From Paenibacillus_V sp046244365 (GTDB taxonomy: Bacteria; Bacillota; Bacilli; Paenibacillales; NBRC-103111): 64,000 nucleotides of DNA. Under the pieces are notes generated by a model. It worked only from the letters and a program-made list of their open reading frames with translations. It ran no database searches and had not been told where the DNA came from. The DNA lies in assembly GCF_046244365.1 (NCBI RefSeq), contig NZ_CP176395.1:1922001-1986000 (forward strand). Reading direction: 5' to 3'. Each line of letters starts with the position of its first letter. Within the stretch, counting starts at the first letter, position 1. Positions 36,200 through 45,831 of the stretch are shown here, in pieces. A program made the position numbers and the translations under genes.

Positions 36200-36946
36200 A
36201 TGTCACGTTTACGGGATAAAATATGCGTTGTAGTCGGCGGCGCTTCCGGTATTGGCGCCGGCGTTGCCAAACGTTTCGCCAAGGAAGGCGCATTCGTCGT
36301 CATTGCCGATATCCAAGCCGAAGGCGGCGAGCGGGTAACGGAGGAGATTCGATCGGCAGGAGGTCAGGGAGAATGGCATGCTGTCAATGCAGCCGATGAG
36401 CGGCAAATGATCGCGCTATTCGAGCATGTCGGCCGGCAGTACCGCAAAGTCGATGTGCTGCAGACGAATACGTTTTGGGCGGAAGCCAAAAATGCCGAGG
36501 AAACGACGCTCGCGGAATGGAACAAATGCATGGACGTCACGCTCACCGCTCCTTTTTTATGCAGCAAATATGCCATTCCGCTCATGAAAAACGGCGGCGG
36601 GTCGATCATTCATACGGCTTCGGTAGGGGGAGTCGTGGCGTTCCGCAATCATGTCGCTTATACCGTAGCGAAGGCCGGGCTGATTCATTTATGCAAATCG
36701 ATCGCAGTCGATTTTGCGGAGTACCATATACGCTGCAACGCCATATGTCCCGGCATTATCGATACGCCTGCTACTCGTGCAAACGATACGGAGGAGCTGC
36801 GTAAAGTGCGGATGAGCAAGACGCTCTCCGGGCGTTACGGGACACCCGATGATATAGCTGCCGCAGCCGTATACCTTGCGGGGGATGAATCCTCATTCGT
36901 AACAGGAACTGCGATGATGATCGATTCGGGCTGGTCTATCATTTGA
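36200..36946 (+). CDS. SDR family oxidoreductase with atypical NAG motif
   Basis: A 248-residue short-chain dehydrogenase with cofactor motif VGGASGIGAGVA, catalytic Ser in HTASVGG and the YTVAK pair, ending GTAMMIDSGWSII. The usual NNAG motif after strand 4 is replaced (VDVLQTNTFWAEA), which is unusual because its Asn is part of the normal catalytic set. It may therefore have altered activity. It follows the aldehyde dehydrogenase by 32 bases and overlaps the ribosome-site region of the malic enzyme gene. Confidence 0.9.
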   Translation: MSRLRDKICVVVGGASGIGAGVAKRFAKEGAFVVIADIQAEGGERVTEEIRSAGGQGEWHAVNAADERQMIALFEHVGRQYRKVDVLQTNTFWAEAKNAEETTLAEWNKCMDVTLTAPFLCSKYAIPLMKNGGGSIIHTASVGGVVAFRNHVAYTVAKAGLIHLCKSIAVDFAEYHIRCNAICPGIIDTPATRANDTEELRKVRMSKTLSGRYGTPDDIAAAAVYLAGDESSFVTGTAMMIDSGWSII

Positions 36947-36957
36947 GGGAGGTTGAC

Positions 36958-38418
36958 ATGAACCATACGTTAGGCGGCAAAAGCATCATTTTGCGGTTGG
37001 AGCTTCAGACCGAACAGTTGCATTTTGGCCAATTGATCACGGTCATTACAGAAAGCGGCGGCGATGTCGTCGCCATAGACGTCATCCAAACCGGAGCGGA
37101 ACGGACCGTTCGCGATATAACGGTGACGGCGTCCGAGCAAGGGCAGTTGGAAGCTGTCTTAGCTAAAATAAAAGAATTGAGCGGCGTTAGGCTCCTGCAC
37201 GTGTCCGACCGGACGTTCCTCCTGCATCTCGGCGGGAAGATCGAGATGAAACCGAAGGCGCCGATCCAGAATCGGGACGATCTGTCCCGCGTGTATACGC
37301 CTGACGTAGCCAGAGTTTGCATGGCCATACATGAAAAGCCGGACAGTGCCTTCAAGCTGACGATCAAGCGCAATACGGTAGCCGTAGTATCCGACGGGAG
37401 CGCCGTGCTCGGACTAGGCAACATAGGGCCGTATGCGGCAATGCCTGTCATGGAAGGCAAAGCGATGCTGTTCAAGCAGTTCGCCGACGTCGATGCATTC
37501 CCGATTTGTCTGGATACGCAAAATACCGATGAGATCGTAGCGGCGGTCAAACATTTGGCGCCTGCTTTCGGCGGTATCAACCTGGAGGATATTTCGTCGC
37601 CGAGATGCTTTGAGATCGAACAAAGATTGCGAAACGAGCTGGACATCCCGGTGTTTCACGACGATCAGCATGGAACGGCCGTTGTCCTGTACGCGGGATT
37701 GATCAACGCTTTGAAAGTCGTCGGCAAACGTATCGAAGACGTCAAGGTCGTCGTTTGCGGAATCGGTGCCGCAGGCATCTCCTGCTCGGATATTTTGCTT
37801 GCGGCCGGCGTCAAAGAGCTGATCGGGGTCGACCGGGAAGGTGCGATCGTGAGCGGTACCGATTATAGCAACCCCGCGTGGAGCCGGTTTGCGCGGCAGA
37901 CCAATCCGAACCGGAGACAAGGTTCCTTGCATGATGTGATCGAGGGGGCGGACGTATTCATTGGTTTGTCCGCTGGGGGCGTCCTGAAGCGTTCCGATGT
38001 TGAGCGGATGGCGGAAAGTCCGATCGTCTTCGTCATGGCGAATCCGACTCCGGAAATCAATCCAGGCGAGATTGAAGATATCGCAGGCGTTATCGCTACA
38101 GGAAGATCGGATTTCCCGAATCAGATCAACAATGTGCTTTGCTTTCCGGGCATTTTCCGTGCCGCCTTGGATTGTCAAGCATCCGAGATCAACGAGGAGA
38201 TGAAGCTGGCGGCCTCGGCCGCCATCGCTTCCGTCATTGCGCCGAACGAATTGAATAAGCTATATATCATTCCGAGCGTGTTCAATCAGGAGGTCGTGCG
38301 GCGCATCCGCGAAGCCGTCATCCATGCAGCTATCCAAACGGGCATGGCGCGCAGAATTCCGCGCGAGTTTCGTTCCTTCAATCTGCAGAATCGTATGATT
38401 TCGTTGGAGCAAAAATAG
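36958..38418 (+). CDS. NAD-dependent malic enzyme with N-terminal ACT-like domain
   Basis: A 486-residue malic enzyme that oxidatively decarboxylates malate to pyruvate and CO2 and may also decarboxylate oxaloacetate. An N-terminal ACT-like regulatory part (about 1-85) is followed by the catalytic domain with the Tyr in RVYTPDVARVC, the Lys region in LTIKRNTVAVVSDGSAVLG, metal ligands in NLEDISSPRCFEIE and FHDDQHGTAVV, and the NAD domain (VVCGIGAAGISCSDILL). It is the last gene of the operon, ATG 36958 following GAGGGAGG. Its presence suggests that pathway carbon enters metabolism as a C4 acid. Confidence 0.94.
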   Translation: MNHTLGGKSIILRLELQTEQLHFGQLITVITESGGDVVAIDVIQTGAERTVRDITVTASEQGQLEAVLAKIKELSGVRLLHVSDRTFLLHLGGKIEMKPKAPIQNRDDLSRVYTPDVARVCMAIHEKPDSAFKLTIKRNTVAVVSDGSAVLGLGNIGPYAAMPVMEGKAMLFKQFADVDAFPICLDTQNTDEIVAAVKHLAPAFGGINLEDISSPRCFEIEQRLRNELDIPVFHDDQHGTAVVLYAGLINALKVVGKRIEDVKVVVCGIGAAGISCSDILLAAGVKELIGVDREGAIVSGTDYSNPAWSRFARQTNPNRRQGSLHDVIEGADVFIGLSAGGVLKRSDVERMAESPIVFVMANPTPEINPGEIEDIAGVIATGRSDFPNQINNVLCFPGIFRAALDCQASEINEEMKLAASAAIASVIAPNELNKLYIIPSVFNQEVVRRIREAVIHAAIQTGMARRIPREFRSFNLQNRMISLEQK

Positions 38419-38520
38419 GAATTGGTGTTCAAATCCCCGGGCGCGGTTTGGCGACGGGGATATTTCTATGACTGCGCCAATAGGATGGGCTATAATCAAT
38501 TGCGTCTTATGGCCAGATGA

Positions 38521-38580
38521 TTGAACGGGCAGTATAACGGAACAAAATCGATTGAAGTAACGGGCAGAATACTTCCAATA
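38521..38580. repeat. Dispersed TAACGGGCA-type repeat, two arms
   Basis: TTGAACGGGCAGTATAACGG at 38521-38540 and TTGAAGTAACGGGCAGAATA at 38552-38571. The second is identical over 20 bases to 62761-62780. Confidence 0.7.
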
Positions 38581-38631
38581 TGTGTTAGTATAGAAATCTA
38601 ATAGAGAACACTTCGGCGAAATATCATATAG

Positions 38632-38672
38632 CCCCCGCTTTGGCATGCGCCGGAGCGGGGTGTTTGTTTTTT
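38632..38672 (+). terminator. Terminator of the catabolic operon
   Basis: The stem CCCCGCT..GGC/GCC..AGCGGGG is followed by TGTTTGTTTTTT. It lies after malic enzyme and the repeat arms. Confidence 0.8.
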
Positions 38673-38821
38673 CGGCGGGCCTCGCTTGCATCATGATCCT
38701 GCTTCAGATCACATATGAGCTTTTTCCTGCGGATGAGCTTTTTCCGGGTGGTTGCAAGTGGCGAAATAACAAGAAAGCGACTGTTTGAGCTTTTAATCGA
38801 ACGGAAAAAGATCACACGAAA

Positions 38822-38835
38822 TGAAAACGTTATCT
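38822..38835. promoter_or_regulatory. Putative CcpA cre site
   Basis: TGAAAACGTTATCT fits the cre consensus at all but the last position. It is about 70 bases before the start of the multi-CBM protein gene, implying glucose repression of the second polysaccharide locus. Confidence 0.5.
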
Positions 38836-38906
38836 TTAATTGACGGGCCGCTATGTTCTATAGTGAGGGCGTCTTTCTAATTTGCCAAGAAAGGGGCTTG
38901 CTACGA

Positions 38907-41900
38907 ATGTCGGAGCGTGAATGGAAAAAATGGTTTCGCAAACGATTGGCCGCTATTCTGTGCCTGACGATGATCGGGACGATGCTGTCCGGAGTCATCT
39001 CTGTCCGTAAGGGAGAAGCTGCGCTTCTGCAACTGGACAATCCGGGATTTGAATCGGGGTTGACGGGCTGGACGCAAATTTCAGGCAGTTCTTCTATGGT
39101 GTCGTCCGTAACATCGGTCGTGTATGAGGGGACGAAAAGCCTGAAGATCGTCGATAATGTCTCGACATCAGGCGCTATGCTGGAGAGCGGGAAGCTAAAC
39201 GCCCTGGAAGGCGTCACCTATACCGCATCTGCGAAGTTTTACCAGGTTGGCCGAACGGCCGGATATGCCAAGCTATCGATCGCCTTCTATGGGGCGAATC
39301 AAACGCTCATCGAACCCGTGAAGGAAACGAGCGCAACAACCGGCAATAACGCATGGCAGGATGTAAGCGTGTCGGGGGTCGCGCCAAGCGGAACCGTGTT
39401 CGTCAGCGTACGAATCGGAACCACCTCCTCTTATATGAGTACGGCAGCTTATTACGACGACCTTACACTTTCCGCTTCAGACCGCGACATGCTAAATCAA
39501 GACAAGCAAGCGCTCGCCATCGGCTTTGCTCCGGGTGAAGATGCATCTGCTGTCAAACATGCGTTAACTCTGCCTGCAACCGGACTAAACGGCTCCGTCA
39601 TCTCGTGGCAATCCAGCGATCCGTCGATCATCAGTCCTTCGGGAGCGGTGTCCAGGCCGTCGCAGCCGGAAGGCGATCAGACGGTTACCCTAACAGCCAA
39701 TATGATCTACGGCATGGAATCGGATACCAGAACGTTCATCGTTACCGTCAAAAGCTGTTGGGAGACGCTGTCCAATCCAGGCTTTGAAACCGGCAATTTG
39801 AGCGGCTGGTCTCAATTATCCGGGACGCCTGCCAATCTGGCGTTCGATCAGTCGCGGACGCACAGCGGCGCCTATAGCCTGAAATTCAACGATTCCAGCG
39901 ATACTTCCGCAGTCGGAGTGGAAAGCGAAAAGCTTGACGCTGTGGAAGGCATAAGCTATTCGGCAGCTGCGCAGGTCTATATCGAGAGTGGAAACGCAAG
40001 CATCTACCTCCGCTTTTATTCCGCAGCCGGAGGACTCATCAGCCAATTCTCCGCAGGATCGACGACGCGAAACAAGTGGACGCCGGTAACGGTATCGGCC
40101 CTTGCGCCTTCCGGCGCCGAATATGTTTCCGTCGTGCTGTTCTCCAGCTCCGCGAATATCGGCGTCAGCTATTACGACAGCGTCGTCCTGCAAAGAACGG
40201 GACCAACCGTAACGAATGTCGAACTTCCTCTGACGAATCCGGGCTTTGAAGCGGATATGACCGGATGGACGATAGAGTCCGGCTCGATGTCCAGCGTAAG
40301 CGTCGATTCGACCCGCGCTTACTCCGGGACGAGAAGCCTGCTGATTAATGACGCCAACGCAGCAGATTCCTTTGCGGTCGTTGGCACGGCTGAGCTTGCG
40401 GCGGAATCGGTCACCTATACGGCGACAGCCAAAGTTTATCAGAAGAACAGGGAGAACAGCCGCGCTTACTTCTACCTATACTTTTATGATGAAGGCCGCC
40501 GCGTCATCCAAACGCAATCCGCAATCGGCCCGTCTACGAATAACAACGGTTCCGCATGGTCGGACTTGTCCATCGAGGCCCAATCGCCTGTTGGCGCGAA
40601 GTATGTAAGCGTAGGGATCAGCACGACTTCCACATACAAGGGGATGCTATGGGTTGACGACATCAAACTGATCGTGCGAACAAAGGCGGCTGCCGAGCTC
40701 CCGACAGACGTACAAGCTGTAACGGCCGACGCGGCTTCCCTGTCTATCGGATACATCGGCGGCGATCACGCTTTATCGGTTACCGGCAATTTGAACTTGC
40801 CCGCGACAGGGCCTCATCAGACGGTTATTTTATGGAGCGCGGACCGGCCGGATCTTGTAGGGAGAGACGGAACGGTGATCCGGGCGCGGAGCGATGAAAC
40901 GGTTCATCTGACCGCCGAACTGATACGCGGCGAACAGCGGACGACGATAACATTTACCGTCCGCGTAGTAAGCCGTCTGCCTGAGATCACGACTATCGGC
41001 GATCAACTGCTCAATTCGGACTTCCAGGGTGGCTTGACCGGCTGGAAGCAAGTTCTTGGCTCTTCAGAAGCCGTCGGAGCGGACGGGGACGGATACGAAG
41101 GCAAGGCAATCCGGATCAGCAATAACGGCGTCCTGGGTGTCGTGGTACAAAGCTCTGCCGTTAAGGCAGAGCGGACGATGGAGTATACGACGACCGCTCG
41201 CATCAAAGTCAACTCCGGCGCGGCAAGGGTAGAATTACGCTTCTATGATGAACAGGACAACTTCCTGCTGGCGAAGCCGCTCGTACAGGGCGAAACGTCG
41301 AGCGCCTGGAAGTCTGTCGGTATCCGGGGCGAAGCTCCGGAGCACACTCGCTACTTGCGTGTGGTCATCGTGGCGGAAGCAGGCGGTGCTGCCGACTTCC
41401 TGCTGGACGAGATCGAGGTCAGCGGCGGAGACTTCGTTCAGAACAATCGCGGATTCGAGTCCGGAATGCTCGAATGGTCGGCGCTGCCGGGGAACGGAGC
41501 GATCGAGCTGGATACGAGCAACGTTTTCAAAGGGAACCATTCGCTGAAGCTCACCTCCACGACCGGGGCTGCTCCGCTCGTGACAAGCGTATCGAGATTC
41601 GCTGCAGCCGGAGAATCGTTCGCCGCCTTCTCCAAAGTGCTCGTGGAAAGCGGCAAGCCTGTTATTACTATTGCGTTTTATGACGATGCGGGGCAAGTTC
41701 TGGCCAGTCATTCGAGAACGATTGACACACCGCAGCCGGAATGGACGGATCTGGGCGTGAAAGCGGCCGCTCCTGCCGGCGCGAAATCCGTTTCGTTTAC
41801 GCTCACGGTTGAGGCGAACAGTCAAGCCTCGTTTGACGAAGCCTATCTGACGAAGGAGTTTACGTATTTAGGCGTACCGATCAAGCTGGAATACATTCAA

Positions 41901-43862
41901 AGCTCGGCTTACGGCAAAAGTCCGGACGGCCGCGATCTCGCATACTCCGTCGTCGCGAACGAAGACAGAGGGAGCCAATTTGTCGGGGTCGATCTCGATA
42001 CATCGGAGCTTGTCGTTCAATTGCCGATCGCTGCATCGAGCGGAGCGTTTACGACGCTCGCCGGATCAGACAACAATATTTATGTGGGCAGCTACATAGA
42101 CGGTAGGGTTTACAAGTATGTGCCTGGCGCATCCGGGATGATCGATCTGGGTATCGCGGTTCCCGGGCAAAACACTCTGTTCGGATTGACCGATGGCGGC
42201 AACGGTGTTTTCTATGGCGGAACCTTCGATCAGGCTTATGTATTCAAATACACGCCAGGCACAGGGTTCACCGCTCTCGGACCGAATGGAGCGGGAAACC
42301 GTTTTGACGAGAATGAAGCCTACGTGCGGGGAATGACCATCGACACGGAAGAAAACGTGTTGTACGTCGGCATAGGCAGCCACGCCAAGCTGATCCGCTA
42401 TGAGCTGGATACTGGCGCCGCGCAATCCATCCTGCCCGAAGCGTATGCGGACAGCACCTTCGTCTATCATCTGAAGCAGACAGGCGGCAAGTTGTTTGCG
42501 ACGGTTACGCCGAACAACCAGGTGCTCGTCCTATCCGTCGAGAAAGCTGTGTACGGATCGGTAACCGCTTCTGTCGATGCCGTGCTTGAGAATACGTTCG
42601 CCGTGTCGGATGCCGTAGACGGTAAAGTCTATTATGTGACTGCCGATCAGGTGCTTCATGTGTACGACATTGCCTTACGCAGCTCCAGCGTTGTCCTATC
42701 CGGCGGCCTGCCGGCCGTTGCCGGCGTTGCTCCGATGACGTTGTCTGTAATCAGCATGAGCAATCAAACGGCGTATCCCGGTTATTCTGTCGTTGGCTTC
42801 GGCTCCGTTTACAAAGGGAAAACAGGAACTTTCGTCTATAATATTCAAACGAACGCAATGAAAAGCTTAGCCGTCGACCTGCCCGCTGCCCATTACGGAC
42901 CGCGAAGCTTGATGCTGGGACCGAACGGAGATATTTATTCGTCCAACCATCTGGGCGGAGGAACCGGTATCTATCATCCGCTCGGCGGCGCAACCGGCAT
43001 GGAATACGGGCTCGGGCAAGCGGAGAACGGCGTCGCGCTGGATGGGAAAATGTACTTCGGCACGTATACGCATGCCAGGATCATGGTTTACGACCCTTCA
43101 CAACCGTGGAATCTTCATCAGGGTGGCAGCAATCCGCAGGAGGTCTTTGAGCTGAACAGCGAATACAGGCAGGATCGACCGTTCGGAATGGCTGCCGGCG
43201 ACGGACTTCTCTTCGTAGGAACCGCACCCGATTACGGGCTTCTCGGCGGCGTGATCGCGATTTATGACCCGCATTCCGGCAATAAGCCGACTGTCGTGAC
43301 GGATGTGGTCTATAAGCAGAGCGTCGTCACGCTGGCTTATAAGGACGGAATCCTCTACGGAGGCACTTCGGTCTGGGGCGGGTTGGGCGTAGACCCTGAG
43401 GAGGAATCGGCCAAGTTTTTCGCTTACGATGTGGCCAGCCATACCAAATTGTTCGAGATAGTAATTGCGGCCGGGAAACGCGTCATCACCTCGGTCACGG
43501 TCGGATCGGACGGTAAATTATGGGGGATGTGCGAAGGATATATTTTCGTCTACGATCCTGTGACAGGGACCATTGTTTATAATGAGAACCTGTTCCCCGA
43601 GATCAACTACGCCGAGAAAATAAACCCCGTACTATACGGAGGCCAGTTGATCGCCGGCGACGACGGTTATATGTACGGGAACACGACCGGAAAGTTTTTC
43701 CGTATCCACCCGGTGACCAAGCAGAAGGAAATTTTAAGAAGCAGCTCATCGATCTTCATCGAGAAAGACGACTTAGGCAATATCTATTATTCCGATTCCA
43801 AAGGAGTATGGAGATATGCGTACTTCGATACGGCCGATCAGGCGGCAACCGAAGCGAACTAA
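38907..43862 (+). CDS. Giant secreted multi-CBM / beta-propeller carbohydrate-associated protein
   Basis: A 1651-residue extracellular protein. Signal peptide (about 1-36, preceded by KKWFRKRL); then five CBM4/9-type modules, each opening with a (L/N)(D/N)PGFE-like or NSDFQGG/NRGFESG turn and GLTGW-type Trp; two atrophied bacterial-Ig modules between them (LTLPATGLNGSVISWQSSDP and LNLPATGPHQTVILWSADRP); and a C-terminal half of about 650 residues with repeated beta-propeller strands (NNIYVGSYIDGRVYKY, VFYGGTFDQAYVFKY, KMYFGTYTHARIMVY, LLFVGTAPDYGLLGG). No catalytic motif of a known hydrolase or lyase is recognised, so it may be a binder or a lyase of propeller type. ATG 38907 has AAAGGGG 9 bases upstream. 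It heads the second locus. Confidence 0.82.
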   Translation: MSEREWKKWFRKRLAAILCLTMIGTMLSGVISVRKGEAALLQLDNPGFESGLTGWTQISGSSSMVSSVTSVVYEGTKSLKIVDNVSTSGAMLESGKLNALEGVTYTASAKFYQVGRTAGYAKLSIAFYGANQTLIEPVKETSATTGNNAWQDVSVSGVAPSGTVFVSVRIGTTSSYMSTAAYYDDLTLSASDRDMLNQDKQALAIGFAPGEDASAVKHALTLPATGLNGSVISWQSSDPSIISPSGAVSRPSQPEGDQTVTLTANMIYGMESDTRTFIVTVKSCWETLSNPGFETGNLSGWSQLSGTPANLAFDQSRTHSGAYSLKFNDSSDTSAVGVESEKLDAVEGISYSAAAQVYIESGNASIYLRFYSAAGGLISQFSAGSTTRNKWTPVTVSALAPSGAEYVSVVLFSSSANIGVSYYDSVVLQRTGPTVTNVELPLTNPGFEADMTGWTIESGSMSSVSVDSTRAYSGTRSLLINDANAADSFAVVGTAELAAESVTYTATAKVYQKNRENSRAYFYLYFYDEGRRVIQTQSAIGPSTNNNGSAWSDLSIEAQSPVGAKYVSVGISTTSTYKGMLWVDDIKLIVRTKAAAELPTDVQAVTADAASLSIGYIGGDHALSVTGNLNLPATGPHQTVILWSADRPDLVGRDGTVIRARSDETVHLTAELIRGEQRTTITFTVRVVSRLPEITTIGDQLLNSDFQGGLTGWKQVLGSSEAVGADGDGYEGKAIRISNNGVLGVVVQSSAVKAERTMEYTTTARIKVNSGAARVELRFYDEQDNFLLAKPLVQGETSSAWKSVGIRGEAPEHTRYLRVVIVAEAGGAADFLLDEIEVSGGDFVQNNRGFESGMLEWSALPGNGAIELDTSNVFKGNHSLKLTSTTGAAPLVTSVSRFAAAGESFAAFSKVLVESGKPVITIAFYDDAGQVLASHSRTIDTPQPEWTDLGVKAAAPAGAKSVSFTLTVEANSQASFDEAYLTKEFTYLGVPIKLEYIQSSAYGKSPDGRDLAYSVVANEDRGSQFVGVDLDTSELVVQLPIAASSGAFTTLAGSDNNIYVGSYIDGRVYKYVPGASGMIDLGIAVPGQNTLFGLTDGGNGVFYGGTFDQAYVFKYTPGTGFTALGPNGAGNRFDENEAYVRGMTIDTEENVLYVGIGSHAKLIRYELDTGAAQSILPEAYADSTFVYHLKQTGGKLFATVTPNNQVLVLSVEKAVYGSVTASVDAVLENTFAVSDAVDGKVYYVTADQVLHVYDIALRSSSVVLSGGLPAVAGVAPMTLSVISMSNQTAYPGYSVVGFGSVYKGKTGTFVYNIQTNAMKSLAVDLPAAHYGPRSLMLGPNGDIYSSNHLGGGTGIYHPLGGATGMEYGLGQAENGVALDGKMYFGTYTHARIMVYDPSQPWNLHQGGSNPQEVFELNSEYRQDRPFGMAAGDGLLFVGTAPDYGLLGGVIAIYDPHSGNKPTVVTDVVYKQSVVTLAYKDGILYGGTSVWGGLGVDPEEESAKFFAYDVASHTKLFEIVIAAGKRVITSVTVGSDGKLWGMCEGYIFVYDPVTGTIVYNENLFPEINYAEKINPVLYGGQLIAGDDGYMYGNTTGKFFRIHPVTKQKEILRSSSSIFIEKDDLGNIYYSDSKGVWRYAYFDTADQAATEAN

Positions 43863-44132
43863 GCGCTGGCTCCTCCTCCGGCAAACCGGGGCGTATATGA
43901 GCATTTTCGTGCAAGTGACGAATTTCCGTTGCCTGCAAACGCTTGCTGCGCCTCGTTTTATCGGAATTTCAGGGGCCGGAGGACAGCGATTGAAACTTGG
44001 CTGGAATTTGATTTCTATACGGGTACGCAGGGTTTGCCTAACATAAAATTTGTGCAGCGTATATTCGGTCTACGGTCTCATAACATGCTGCGCGACGGGT
44101 CAAGCATACAGCATATAGGGAGGAATAAAGAG

Positions 44133-45755
44133 ATGAGAAAATCAACACTAGGCGCCACACTGGCCATCGCCATGATGCTGCCAATGCTGGCGGCTTGCGG
44201 AGGGAGCACGGAGAGCGGCGCTTCAAGCAGCAGCCCGAGCAAGGCGCCCTCGCCATCCGGCGATGTGAAAGCGCCAACAGAACAAGCGGCTTCGGCATAT
44301 GGCGACACTGGCGGCCTGAAACTTCCGCTAGTCGATAAGCCGACGAAAATTTCGTGGATGGTTGTCAGCGAAACCCCGGTGAATGAGAAATTGATTGCGC
44401 AGGAGATTAAAAAACGGACGGGAATCACGGTCGATTTTCAAGCCTATCCCAAGTCCACGTATCAAGACAAGTTGCGAGTCATCCTCGCGTCCGGCAAAAT
44501 CCCGGATATTTTCCACGGCCTCAATGCGGTTGATCTCAAAAAGATGGGTAAACAGAAAGTCGTCGTAGCCATTAACGAATTTGGCAACCAACTGCCTAAC
44601 TTCAAGAAGCTGTACATGCAAGAGAACGCATGGGTTCTCAAATCTTACGGGGACGAGAACGGAAATTTGTATACATGGCCGATCTACAACATGAACCGCG
44701 ACGTCAATCACGGGTTCCTGTACCGTAAAGATATTTTTGACAAGAACAACATTCCTGCGTGGACGGACACGGAAGGATTTTACCAGGCGCTCAAGAAGCT
44801 GAAAGAAGTTTATCCGCAAAGCTATCCGCTCTCCTCCAAAACGAATGTCGGCATCTTCAGAGACTACGCATACGGCTGGGGCATCGGCGGGGCTAGCTAT
44901 CCGATGTATTTTGACGAATCGAAGAAGCAATGGAAGTTTGCGCCAACCCAGCCGGAGAACAAAGCGATGCTGGACTTTATGAAGAAGCTGTACAATGAAG
45001 GCTTGCTCGACCCGGAATTCATTACCTCCACCGCCGACTCCTGGACCTCGAAAATGACGACAGGCAAATCGTTCGTCACATTCGACTGGATCGGCCGACT
45101 GGACCTGTTCTACAATCAGGTTCGCGCCAGCAATCCGGATTACAACCTGCGTTACGCGTATCCGGTAGGGCCGACAGGGCATGTCCGGACGCTGGCTAAA
45201 ATCGACACGAGTCTGAATATCGCGGTAGCCAACAACGAAAACAAAGAAATAGCACTAAAATTGTTGGATTACATGACCAGCCCTTCCGGCTCCCAGCTGA
45301 TGTCGCTCGGCGTTGAAGGCCAGACCTTTACCCTCGACAAAAACAACAAGGCGGTTTATCCAGAGCTGAAGGATGTCCCGCTGGTCGACATTACGGTTCT
45401 TAACGACAAGTATGGACTATGGCTTGAAGGTGCGACGCTGCGCCCGGATAACCGAAGCGTGTACTTCAACTTTACCGAGAAAGAGAAGGAATCGCAGGAC
45501 TTGATCGTATCCAAAAATCTGCTCGAGCCGGCTGACCCGGTTCTGAATTTCACGGATGAGGAGACGGCCAAGCTGGCGGAATTGCAAGCTTCTCTGCAAA
45601 AAGCTGCCGAGGAGTTCGATTCCAAATACGTCATTGACAAAGCTGCCGGCGAGAAGGACTGGGAAAACTGGAAGGCCGGCATGGAGAAAAACGGGGCGTC
45701 CGCGCTGGAAGCGATCTATAACGCCGCCCAATCACGCCTGAATCGCACAAACTAA
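44133..45755 (+). CDS. ABC transporter solute-binding lipoprotein (LplA-like)
   Basis: A 540-residue lipoprotein with lipobox Cys22 (MLAAC), a Ser/Pro/Ala linker and an LplA-like binding fold (MVVSETPVNEKL, LKSYGDENGNLYTWPIYN, DSWTSKMTTGKSFV). The frame opens at 43929, but ATG 44133 has AGGGAGGA 8 bases upstream and starts at the signal peptide. It delivers substrate to the following permease pair. The 270 bases before it show no other gene. Confidence 0.93.
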   Translation: MRKSTLGATLAIAMMLPMLAACGGSTESGASSSSPSKAPSPSGDVKAPTEQAASAYGDTGGLKLPLVDKPTKISWMVVSETPVNEKLIAQEIKKRTGITVDFQAYPKSTYQDKLRVILASGKIPDIFHGLNAVDLKKMGKQKVVVAINEFGNQLPNFKKLYMQENAWVLKSYGDENGNLYTWPIYNMNRDVNHGFLYRKDIFDKNNIPAWTDTEGFYQALKKLKEVYPQSYPLSSKTNVGIFRDYAYGWGIGGASYPMYFDESKKQWKFAPTQPENKAMLDFMKKLYNEGLLDPEFITSTADSWTSKMTTGKSFVTFDWIGRLDLFYNQVRASNPDYNLRYAYPVGPTGHVRTLAKIDTSLNIAVANNENKEIALKLLDYMTSPSGSQLMSLGVEGQTFTLDKNNKAVYPELKDVPLVDITVLNDKYGLWLEGATLRPDNRSVYFNFTEKEKESQDLIVSKNLLEPADPVLNFTDEETAKLAELQASLQKAAEEFDSKYVIDKAAGEKDWENWKAGMEKNGASALEAIYNAAQSRLNRTN

Positions 45756-45831
45756 GCATAAGCGAACTTACGGCGCCATCGCTCCGGCCGACATCGGCGG
45801 GAAGCGGTGGCGCCGGGACTGGAGGAACCCG

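Larger units (their letters stand above)
38419..38906. other. Gene-free region between the catabolic operon and the second polysaccharide locus
   Basis: It holds two dispersed-repeat arms (38521-38580), a strong terminator (38632-38672), a 13-base direct repeat ATGAGCTTTTTCC (38715-38727 and 38733-38745) and a cre-like site (38822-38835). No short gene is supported. Confidence 0.7.
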
